Positions 23,501 through 33,819 of a stretch of DNA of 64,000 nt are shown one piece after another; the first letter of the stretch is position 1, and every line of letters starts with the position of its first letter. The notes below the pieces were generated by a model. It searched no databases, was not told the DNA's origin, and saw only the letters and a list, made by a program, of their open reading frames with translations. Source of the DNA: Helicoverpa zea (lineage: Eukaryota; Arthropoda; Insecta; Lepidoptera; Noctuidae); the NCBI RefSeq assembly GCF_022581195.2, contig NC_061473.1, positions 5,456,001 to 5,520,000 of the forward strand, in the 5' to 3' direction. A program made the translations under genes and the position numbers.

Positions 23501-26500
23501 AATGAGGCGGTTGATATGGCTTTATTTGTTTCAATTTCATACATCAAATGTGACTTAAGTTAATTGAGTCATGAAATTACATTATTTTTCAACTTTTTTC
23601 ATGTAGCCCTAGTAATAACCAGTTTTGGAAAAAAATTTGGGAGTAACTAAAGGTTTCAAAAAAATTCTATCACAGCTACTTTTTACTCGGGTCCACTCAG
23701 AAGATCCCCTGAACGCAGGTCACTGTTACTTATAGTTTAATGTATGTTGATCCTGTACCTCAGGAAATGGACTAAGTACTTATGTTCCCGATAAATATGA
23801 CGTTTTAAAAAAGAGTATTCATGGAGTTTGTTGTTGGTTCTTCTCCATGAGACCATGCAATTAACTTGACGTTTCAAAAGAGCTTTTGTAGCCTTTTTGA
23901 AATAAATAAAAAAAGGTTTATTATTGAGTTTTGATAAAATACTTGCAGACGGCACAACCCGCAGCATGGGCGGCGGGCGGCGCGCAGTCAGCGCGGGCGA
24001 GGGCCTGCAGCACACGCTGCGGCGTCTGCTCGAGCATGCCGACAGCAGGGAGAACGTCTACTCGCCGCCTTTCGCTGTTTGTTAGTATATTTGTAACTTA
24101 AGAAGTTAGGAAGTTTGATAGACAGACTTATCGAGGGGTACCAGGTTGCCTTAAGGGGGTTGAAGAGGCCAGATAAGCAGTTGCTCCATGTGAGAAACTG
24201 GTAATCAGCTGAATCCGGTTACACTAGGAGCTAATCCCAAAAAATGTATTTGGGAAAAGAGTAAGCAGCACTTTTCCTCGAAAGTAATCATGATTTATAC
24301 CAAGGTCTTTCGTTAAAATTGAAAAATAAGGCATTGTTATAGTGCACCCTTTTGCCAGAATGTAAGGTCCACGTACCTAATGACCAATTTAAAGTGGCAA
24401 ATGAAGTCGAATAAAGTATTGGGTACTTGACTAAAATCTTCTCTTTTCTTCCCACAGGTACACTTTCAGCGCACAAAGTATACGCTGACACAAGACGGCT
24501 AAAGGACTCATACCCTGAACGGGAGACCATGCCTCGTTCCCAGCACAACTCAGGCACCTTCTCCGGGACCTTCTCAGGGACCTCCTCCTCAGGGACCTCA
24601 GGGTCCAAGGCCCAGAAGTCGGACCCTGACCACAGGGACAAGATGAACAGGCCTCTGAGCTTTGGAGACGCGAGGGTGTTCTTCCCGGAGTCTTTTGTTA
24701 TACCTCGGCAGAGACCCAGTGAGGTGGTGATCAAGAGTGGATATTCTATGCGTAAGTATTTATTTATCGGCTAAAGTGTCCATGAGGTATATAGGGATCT
24801 TTCCGGTTCCCGGACCTACTTCAGAATCGTGCATAGGTAGTGCTAGTATTTGACTTCCCATGGCAATACTCATAGTTTTTTTTTATATTTTTTTTATACT
24901 TTGGCCAGTTAAAATGAAGAGTAACGACCTTCATTCCCATAATTATATTTTATACCCTCATTTCTTCAGTAACCCCCATTTCTGCAAAATTATTTCTGGT
25001 CCTTTTTATTTCCTCTGTACTCAGTGGTCTTTTGATCCGTATTTAAAACCATAGTATAAGGCCTACGTTCAGCAATGGACTTGGTTGATATCATGATCAT
25101 GATGTTAACTTGATATGGTAATTAAGTCCTCATTTTTATCTCTTTCTTTCCAGCGAGTTCCCACTCAAGCCCGGAGAACATGGAGTTACCAGAGCCGGTA
25201 GGGAGCGGGTCGGGGTCCCCGGCGGACCCCGTGGCCGCCATTTCCCCGCCCGCGCAGTACGCACACTCCGCACCACGGTACATCAGGTACCTCTATTGGG
25301 GGTCGTTTGTAGTTTTTGTAGGTGTTGGGAAGACCTGGTTTAGAGACATTATGTGAATGATTTGAAGGATTTACACTTTTTTAGAGAACTTTTTTGTAAT
25401 TAATGAAAATAAGAAACAAACGGATAAGAAAAAGAGAACCCCTTTTTTGGCAGTCGGGCAGTCTTTTTACCACAAAATAATATGAAACACTATAGTCTAT
25501 TTATTAATCTCGTAGACTAAATTGACACTTGCAATATGTCAAACTTACAAATAATGTTGCTAGCTCTTTGGTGCAGTGTTGTACTTACTATACCGGTTCG
25601 TTGAATCGTAACTCAAACTCAACTCGTCATTCAAAGTCATATATTTAAAATTCACGTACGTACACACGGCTGTACGACGTGCTACAAGCTGCCAGGGATA
25701 TCTGACCACGCAAAGCCATGCGTAATCATCAAGGATAAGCCCATTATTTCAGGATGACTTATTGTAAAAAAACGATACTTGATTTTATTAACGCTAAGTT
25801 TCGGTCGTGCCACATCACTATTTAAGAATTTGCAATAAACTGACCACACTCGTAATGTCAGTTTAGTCTACGAGATTAAAAAACAGACTATAGAGAGGGT
25901 TCAATAGCCCTTGAACAGAAATTACAGTCATCCTCACAAATCAAACTTTGCACGGAAAATATAAGAATATAGGTAGCTTCTAGACTGGTTCAAATTGCAA
26001 ACCTTCTTCTTCGGAAGTCGGTAAAAATACTTCAGGTTTCTTTAGTAAGCTCTGAAAATGCCTGAAACATTAAATACTTTTCAAGACTCTGTAACTAAAC
26101 ATTCAACTGCATCTTTCCAGGTCGAACTCCCACTCGCAGCCGAGCATGCGCGAGGATGACAGCGGCTGCCCCAACATCAACAGCCACAAGTCGCTGCCCG
26201 ACCTGCACACGCAGACACGCTGCTATCCTGAACAGTGAGTTACTGCCTTTAATGTTATTTAATATCCATAGTTCATCATCATCGTCGTCCTCCTGCCCTT
26301 AACCCAATTTTATTTGGGGTCGGCGCAGCATGTTTTCTCCTTCCATACTCTTCTATTTAATATCCGTAGTTACTAATACTAGAGATTGATTGACTTTCTG
26401 AAAGAGGACTATAGCTGCTTATACTTAAAGATTATTGTCTTTCAGGCAATCATCAATAGATCAATCAAATAAAATCAATGAATGCATGTATAAAATAGAT

Positions 26501-29500
26501 TGGTTGTTAGTATGATGGCTGGCAGTATGAAATAGAAGCGGAAAACTTGATGCTCCGACACCTAATAACTTGGGGGTAGGGCAAGAAGAAGACTGGTTTG
26601 AATGATCCAGGATACAATTTTACAAATTATTAGATAGCTAAGAAAAGCTGGAGCAAACGCAGTAAACCGTGTATTTTCTGCATTCATAATCCAGCATGTG
26701 CACATAAAAGTCGGATGATCACGGAAGAAAGAGAAGGTTCTCCTATTTTCATGGTTATCATCCCACTGTCATATCATCCACTGGGAGGATTGCACCAACT
26801 TTTGGACCTTGATTACACGAACTCTTTAGAGTTATATGTATACTAAATATATCGGTCCTGGTTGTGATCTCTCTCCGGTGGTGTCGAATTGCCGTCCCAT
26901 CGGGCTACGAGAGTGAACGAATAGTGAGTGCACCTGTGTCCAAGCAAATGCTGGTGCATTATAAATAGTACTATAACATGTCCTGCACAGTTGGATAATC
27001 TCCTTATATGTATAAGGACATCGTCTTCATCATGAGGGAAACACATAAAAGTGGGATGATCTCGTAAGAAAGAGAAGGTTCTCTTTCTTTTACGATCATA
27101 ACCCCACTGGGGGTAGGTGACACACCATTACGGAGAATCAGAGAATACAAGATCTTGATTACCCCAACTAAACAACAATTACTTCCGAGTCTTTTCCCAA
27201 CAATTTTAGGGTCGGCAACTCTTTAAAGTTATATACCTCTCATCTAAATTATCTTAAAATATAAATCTATCTTCTCCGTAGTGCTAACGCTGGCCACACA
27301 GACACCCTGGGCCGGTCCCCGCGCCGGCGCCGCCACTCCACGCACCAGCGCACGGCGTCGTGCTCGTCCAAGGGCACGCGCTCCAACCACTCCTCGCTCA
27401 TGTCCTGCGACGCCTTCTCCGAGCACCCCTCGCCGGGGGACGACAACTATCAGTCTTATAACAGGTGAGCAAGGGGGAAGAAAACCGTCATTTTAGGAGA
27501 GCCTTGCAGGTTCCTAAGATATGCGGATTGTTTGTAGATTAGTCAACAGGAACTTTACAAAAGTCATCTCCAACTATCCTCGCCCGGAGTCTTATAGACT
27601 GGTATTCTCGTCTAACAGCTTGAGCTTTGGAAGGATCGAATTTCAGGGTTACTTAGATAGTGTAGGGGAAGAATAAGCGAGTTTTTTTTAGATTTTTAAA
27701 AGGGCAGTTCTTAAAGTCCTACAACGTCTTCTCCGAATACTCTTTGTAATATGTGAAATTCTGGACAAACAGTAAAGGTTGGTATATTTGGAAATATAAC
27801 TCGTTTAATATAAAAATGAAAGGGATTTGGAATACATAGTTTACTTTTTGCAAGAGTTGAAATTTTACGCAGTAGATGTTTGGGAAAACTAGTAACAGTC
27901 GTGATCTATGACAGTTATTTTGAAAAAGCTACCTCTTCAGCGAATAAAAGCCTAACAAACACTTATTTGTATCTCCCAGTCGTTGCGGTTCATCGTTCGC
28001 CCGCGACTCGGGCGGCTCGAGCGGGCACTACACGCAGCGCAGCGCCCCCGCGCACTCGCAGCAGCAGCATCGACGCACCGACTCCGGCTCTTCTACGCAA
28101 CATGAACATGCCAGGTAGTTACAGTGGATTACTACAACTTTCTTTACAATCAGTTTTTCAGGTCAAATCAAATCATTTATTCATTTAGGCCTTTACACGC
28201 ACTTATGAACGTCAAAAATAGAAATAAGTTTGATTCTAGTTGATGATGATCTTCTTTTCTCAAATATATATAGGTTTTGGACTTCTATTGTAGTGACAAA
28301 AAATTTCGACAACTGTGACATATGAATTCATCTTTTACCCACCTTTAACTCCATTGGATTGGAGAATTCTGCGCTTCGCTTTAGTAAAATCTCGGCCTTA
28401 CACTTGTGGCAAAATTGTGATTGTCCACTCGCCCATATGAAAACTGGTCCAAAATTCTCTCATACATCACTCCAAAGAAAGCTAAGAGCTAGAGAGAGCG
28501 CGCTCTGGTGACTTTTGTCAGCGTGTCAATTTTGACACCCTTATCAAGTCTGCGGATATGTCACCCAGTTGTCATCTCTGACAAAAGTCACCAGCTCTTA
28601 TTCTTACTAAAAAAATCCTATAACCGCTCTTCTTTCTCTACCAGCCGCTACAACTCCTACGTGTCAGAGTACGGGGCATCCCTGGAGTGCTACGTGTCGG
28701 CGCCGCCGCAGTTCCAGGACGGCGCCCCCTCGCCCCCCGCGCCGCCCCCGCCGCCGCCCCACCGCCATCACCACCACTACGCACATGCACCCAGAGTGGG
28801 GATACACTTCCAGGTATATATAGACATTCCTCCACCAGCCGGTACATATCCTACGTATCAGAGAGCATCAGAATATGGAGCATTAGAGTAAGAAGCATCA
28901 GAGTATGGAGCATTAGAGCACGGAGGTCAGATAGGCAGTCGCTCCTTGTAAAACACTGGTACTCAGCTGCATCCGGTTAGACTGGAAGCCGACCAACTAT
29001 GTTGGTCGGCCGGCTCGGGGCATGATGAGTACGGAGCCTCCCTGGAGTGCTACGTGTCGGCTCCCACCTCGCCCCCCGCGCTGCCCCCCCCACCGCCCCA
29101 CAAGCATCACCACCACTATGCACATGCACATACACTTCGACAACATAGGTCACATTCGTACTGCTCAATAAAAGATAGGCGGCTCTAAACATATCAATCA
29201 GCTCTACAATATCTAGTCTAAATTGTCTGTCGGTGGATTTCCATATTCTATCTATCCATTCTTTTACGATTACGAATGAAATATTGACCTCAGTTCCATA
29301 TAAATTATGTGAAATTTCTATGTATCTATCTAATCAAAATACAGTGGATAAATAGGTTACATAATTCCGCAGTACATGGAACACCTTCTTTCCTTAGAAA
29401 ACATTCATTTTTTCACATTCTGTTTTTTTCACTAGTAAAGTTTCTCGTCCCCCAGGCCAGCGCTCCGCCCCCACAGTTCCAGGACGAGCCCCCGGGGTAC

Positions 29501-31928
29501 GACTACGGCGACTACGAGTGCACCTACAAGGCGCCGCTCAAGTGCCTCAGCGTCGGACGGAAGGATGTGCCCCGGGACTACCCCAGGTAATGAACTAAGT
29601 ATACCCTGGTGCCAAACTTTAAGGCGGCTCAGAACAGGGAACCAAGTAGATATACTGTATACCATGGTGTCAAATATCTTGGCGGCCCAGAACATACCGA
29701 GAGGCGAAAATGATGGAGATGTCTTCCTAGCCGATTATCGTGATTATACAACTGCGCAGGACATATTATAGTACACAAGCATTTGCTTGGACACAGGTGC
29801 ACTCCCTATTCCTTCACTCTCATTACCCGATGGGACGGCAATCCGACACGACCGGAAAGAGACCAGGCGAACGTACTGCGTATGTAGGATTCATTTTTAG
29901 GTATCCGGGGTATGTGTGTACCAAAGGTGTGTCTTGGCAAGAATTATAGCAACTTATGAGGAGAAAACATATCTATGATGGTAACGCATGATGATTTAAT
30001 ATGAAATTAATAGTAACGCCTTCCCCTGCAGGTACCACGAGCCGAGCACGGAGCTGGTGAGCAAGCAGCCGCACTACCAGGAGCTGCGCGTGAGGAGTCG
30101 TCCTGATGACAACCAGGACTATGTCAACGCTACGCAGGTCAGCACAGTCTACTTCTTAGTTTATGACTACAATAGTTGCTGGAGCAAAACTTCTATTAGG
30201 AGGTCATAAATTTCGCGCCATCATCTTCTCACGATTTACCTATTTATTGAAACTGAGAAATAATACTTTGAAAAATCGCTATCTTGAGCCTTTATTGTTG
30301 TCCCAATGCTGGGCTGCGGCCTCTTCTCGCACATAGAAGGATTGAGCATTAATCACCACGCTTGCTCAATGCAGATTGGTGACTTTGTAGTCTATGTTTC
30401 CTCGAGATGTTTTCCTTCGCTTTTAACCAGCCTTTGGTATCTTTATATGAAATTACATACAAAGTTAGGAAAGGTGCTTTGGTACCTGAGCTGGAATAGC
30501 TCCTTCACACTATACTTCAGAGATTGTGGTGCTTTAAACACTAGACCCCCACGACTTGTGAAAAATCGTTAAGATTTTTAAAACGACTTTACCTTTAAAG
30601 TTTGGGGACAACAGGCAAGATGATGTTCTTGTTGCTCACATTATACAGTTACATAATAAAATTATATAAATTAATTAAATGTTTTGTTAACAGATATGTC
30701 CGCCGGAGGAGGTGACGTCACCACTCGGCACGTTCAAGCGGCAGCGGTGTCTGCGCTACAAGCAGAGGCGTCCCAGACCTATACTCCGGTCCAAATCCGA
30801 TATCTCTGACAGGTAAATATAGTTCTAAATTATCATTATTATCAGCCATTGTATTGTCTCACTGCAGCCACAAGCATCTGAGCTTTTGTTCATATAGAGA
30901 AGGGATAACATGATCAGAATTTCACAATTTCCTTTAAGACTTCGTAATGTCTCCTATCGAATATTCATCTGTTTCATAATGAAAATATACTTTTACTTTA
31001 GTGCCTATCCATGATAATAAAACTAATAATGTATGAAAAAGGTTTTAAGCAATAAATCTAAATTATGATAGTTATTATTATTTAATTTTCATAAAAGACC
31101 GAAGTAATGTCCCAGCAAAAGTTACCCGTTCAAATCACTTTCTACCCTCCCAAATTCAAACTGTACCCCCAAAATGTATTTAAAACCACATAACTCTAGC
31201 TACAAAATGTCCTTTCAATCAGGTACAGACGCACAGACGGGCGCAGCCCCGCCTCAGCCCCCTGCGAGGGCGAGGAGTCTCCCGACAGCCCCTCAGAGGA
31301 AGCCTCGCGTCTGCAGGACTTCTTCGAGCGCCTCGGCCTCGAGCCCCGGCAGTACGACGCGCTAGTCCGGGATGCAGTCCCGGACAGTCCCGTGTTCTTC
31401 TCGTCGGCATCCACTGTGGATTCCAACCAGTTGGCTGCTACTGCTGATTATACGGTAAGGAGTTTGAGGGTTGAGGGCATTTTGGGATATAAAGGCTGTT
31501 TGAAGTAATGCATCAGACTCTTAATTCAGTCTTATGTCTTATCCCTGTGAAGGGATGAGCCTTCGAGTCTGCTCAAAACAGAATGATTGATCTAATATCT
31601 TAATAATTACTATATATACTTTAGGAATTTTATACTTTTGTGTACCTACTTACTTATGTCACATTGGGCGGCCATCTTGGATGAAATGAGTTTTCAAAAG
31701 TAGATACATCCCCAGTGTTTTATCTTATAATGGTCCGACATTTTCACATCCTATTTTTTTAACTCTCTAATAACCTCCATTATTTTATTATTCTAGGTGC
31801 AAGGCCCAGGCGGCGTTCAGAAACAAATCTACCGCAACACAGAGCCACCTAGCGTCGTGGAACGGAACGCTCGCATCATCAAATGGCTTTGCCAATGTCG
31901 GAAAACGCAAATGCAAACACCACAGTGA
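20591..31928 (+). CDS. Fam110: FAM110-family protein, 836 aa, 16 coding exons
   Basis: Exons: 20591-20646, 21241-21531, 22003-22198, 22693-22780, 23949-24080, 24458-24751, 25154-25286, 26121-26234, 27282-27464, 27980-28114, 28645-28813, 29456-29586, 30032-30137, 30694-30812, 31223-31454, 31797-31928. Every junction is GT-AG and the phases close over 2,511 nt. Three family blocks are visible: KRKSAVELLAETKAFYVKS (about 150-168), LRSKSDISDR (to 716) and SVVERNARIIKWL (about 812-824) near the C-terminus. Vertebrate FAM110A-C are centrosome and spindle-pole proteins of roughly 300-400 residues. This one is more than twice as long because of Ser/Pro/His-rich linkers, including a Pro-His tract in exon 11. 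Exons are GC-rich against AT-rich introns. The start ATG is inferred from frame and context. Exon 12 repeats the SAPP-QFQD phrase of exon 11. Confidence 0.85.
24124..24262 (+). mobile_element. SINE family A fragment in FAM110 intron 5
   Basis: A diverged copy of the SINE A middle and 3' end ('gaggccagataagcagttgc', 'gctgaatccggtta'). It sits in the intron between FAM110 exons 5 and 6. Confidence 0.6.
25490..25893. mobile_element. 404-bp MITE in FAM110 intron 7
   Basis: Inverted ends of about 38 bp begin CTATAGTCTATTTATTAATC on the left and match the complement of the right end with a few changes (shared core 'atctcgtagactaaa'). There is no coding capacity. The target duplication is unclear, possibly TA. 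Confidence 0.7.
26700..27240 (+). repeat. Duplicated intron segment around an inverted repeat element
   Basis: Segment 26700-26835 ('cacataaaag', 'gaaagagaaggttctc', 'ccttgattac', 'agttatat') is repeated with divergence at 27043-27240. The spacer 26850-27030 is the inverted form of the repeat at 29700-29880. The whole lies in the intron between FAM110 exons 8 and 9. Confidence 0.55.
28838..29190 (+). pseudogene. Second copy of FAM110 exon 11, split by a SINE
   Basis: Downstream of exon 11 (28645-28813) the start of the exon recurs at 28838-28866 as a diverged 'ccagccggtacatatcctac'. SINE A sequence follows (28920-29027), then the rest of the exon at 29028-29140: EYGASLECYVSAP, a proline run and HKHHHHYAHAH. 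The second half stays open to a TAA at 29187-29189. Acceptor and donor signals are poor, so it is probably skipped, but it could serve as an alternative last exon. Confidence 0.65.
28920..29027 (+). mobile_element. SINE family A fragment inside duplicated exon
   Basis: A 5'-truncated SINE A copy ('gaggtcagataggcagtcgc' to 'ggctcggggcatgatga') splits the second copy of FAM110 exon 11. It carries an internal hairpin, 'gccgaccaactatgttggtcggc', noted only as positions 28987-29009. Confidence 0.7.
29700..29880 (+). repeat. Dispersed repeat C copy in FAM110 intron 12
   Basis: Contains 'caactgcgcaggacat', 'catttgcttggacacaggtg' and 'cccgatgggacggcaatccg'. The reverse complement of the same order lies at 26850-27030. 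Both are in introns of the FAM110 gene in opposite orientation. Confidence 0.65.
30280..30395 (+). repeat. Dispersed repeat D copy in FAM110 intron 13
   Basis: Contains 'agcctttattgttgtcccaa', 'gaaggattgagcattaatca' and 'ccacgcttgctcaatgc'. Related fragments occur at about 17308-17370, 19610-19700 and 30840-30905. Probably a SINE; no ends were defined. Confidence 0.55.
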
Positions 31929-33000
31929 ACACAAACACTTACGGTGGATTCCTATAAGCTATCTATCCATCAATTTGGCTGTTAGAGATTGAATATTGAC
32001 TATCAGCTCATTATGTCAACGTCAAATAATGGATAGATAGGTTTTAGTAGTTAGATAGGTACAACACTAGTACTCAATTAGTTTGATCCGAAAACATTCA
32101 AAAGATGCTAATATTTATTATAGGACCCAATCGAATTAAAGTCAGAATTTTCGGAAGAATATACGCTCAATGACTGACTTGAAATATCGATTAAGTAAAA
32201 TCGTATACCTAAGCTTAAAATGCTTCTTAAAGATTCTATTAATATACAAGTTGTGAAATAGGGGATGCTACTAAAATTAATTACTATCTCTAATTTTTAC
32301 GGTTAGCTACTCGAGTAAAAACATAACCCTGCAGTCGGGTAAAATGTCATTCGATTAATCGAAATAAAATCGACTAAATAAAATGAAAAATCGACTATGG
32401 TATGTTACTACTAAATTGTAATAAACCCATGAGAGAACCAAATGTTGCTCATACGTCAATATAGATGACGCTTAAATCTAATTTCTAAGACTAGATTTAG
32501 GAGATTAAAAGATAGATTTCGATAATTACATAAATTCATTGAAAAATTCTTTGCAAAGATAATAAATTAAATTTATTGAGATCTGGTCCAGATAACACAG
32601 GTTTGTGTGAAATAAATAAAATGTAATAATCTACGCTTTGCTTCTATAAAAAAAAACAGTATTAATGTAAAAGTCTGAGATCAAATAATCATAAATCCAG
32701 CCCATACTCAATCAACTATATCGATCAATAATCGGTGCAAAATAGTCGATTTCTACATTATAACTGGCTCGCCCAATATAAATACTTCACTAATTAGTAA
32801 GTATGTGGGAACAAAGCCACTAAAGGCTGTGCGTATCTGGACGAGTGACGAGCGAGCGATAGCTCTCGACTGCTGGAATATTTGGTAACTAAGCGATACT
32901 AGTTCATTAGTCAGTACGGTTCTTAGTGTAACGTTGGCATAATAATTCTTTAAATTTTAATAAGAGACTGAATAATAAGCATGGCGTATAAGAAGCAAAC
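31929..33000 (+). other. FAM110 3' untranslated region and downstream
   Basis: AT-rich sequence after the stop codon with no further coding exon. Overlapping AATAAA signals at 32611-32620 are plausible polyadenylation sites; the real end cannot be fixed from sequence alone. Confidence 0.45.
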
Positions 33001-33009
33001 TACTTATAT

Positions 33010-33545
33010 GTTTTTTTTTAACCGACTTCAAAAAAGGAGGTTCTCAATTCGACCGTATTTTTTTTTTTTTTTTTTTTTTTTTGTATGTTTGTTACGCGAT
33101 TACTCCGCCAGTTATTAATCGATTTTGATGATTATTTTTTTGTTTGATAGGATATACTCCCGAGGTGGTCCCATAGTCATCAGGTCAGGATCTGATGATG
33201 GAAACCCTGAGAAATCGAGGGCAACCTTCGAAAGTTGTAGGCATACATAGGGTAAAAACTTGACACTCAGGTGTACGCCTAAAAGCACTATTCAACTGTG
33301 AAGATTTGGAGCTGATCTGATGATGGAAACCAGAGAGGGTCGAGGGAACTCGACAACTGAATATATAAACTACCTCGTGTTTGGGCTTAAATTATTTGTA
33401 TTGACAAGACCTTTGCAACAGTGAAGGTTTGGAGCTGACCTGATGATGGAGACCAGAGAAAGTAAGTCGAGGGAACTCGACAACTGAATATGTAAAATAC
33501 CTCGTATTTGGACTTATATTCTTTGTATTGATGAGAACTTCTCAC
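33010..33545 (+). repeat. Dispersed repeat with internal 130-bp duplication
   Basis: It starts 'aaccgacttcaaaaaaggag' with a long T run. It then carries two tandem copies of a segment with 'tttggagctga.ctgatgatg' and 'cgagggaactcgacaactga' at about 33300-33420 and 33425-33540. No coding capacity. It is followed directly by the long hairpin at 33590-33810. Confidence 0.55.
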
Positions 33546-33589
33546 TTGTATGGATAGTGACAACTATTCGTATCACTGAAAAGCTTTAA

Positions 33590-33810
33590 ATAAAAAACTT
33601 TTTTACAAAAAAATTAAACCGACTTCCCAAAACACTAAAAAGCAAAAAAAAAACTATTTTTAGGTGCATCGGCCTAGAAGTCGGTGGCAAAATTAACTTA
33701 GTAACATCCATTAGACACCGACTTCTAGGCCGATGCACCTAAAAATAGTTTTTTTTTTGCTTTTTAGTGTTTTGGGAAGTCGGTTTAATTTTTTTGTAAA
33801 AAAGTTTTAT
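33590..33810. repeat. Long near-perfect hairpin
   Basis: The left arm (33590-33686) is the near-exact reverse complement of the right arm (33716-33810), with about 95 paired bases and only a small indel in an A run. The spacer is 29 nt (33687-33715). The arms include the 'accgacttc' motif also found at the start of the preceding repeat. Such near-identity implies recent origin or gene conversion between arms. Confidence 0.85.
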
Positions 33811-33819
33811 CTAATAAAA

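Noticed and set aside
24288..24734. 148-residue minus-strand frame
   Set aside because: It is the antisense of FAM110 exon 6 and upstream intron; the repeated Val-Pro-Glu pattern mirrors the exon's Gly-Thr-Ser repeats.
27244..29192. Arg/Ala/Gly-rich minus-strand frames
   Set aside because: They are shadows of GC-rich FAM110 exons 9 to 11 and the duplicated exon.
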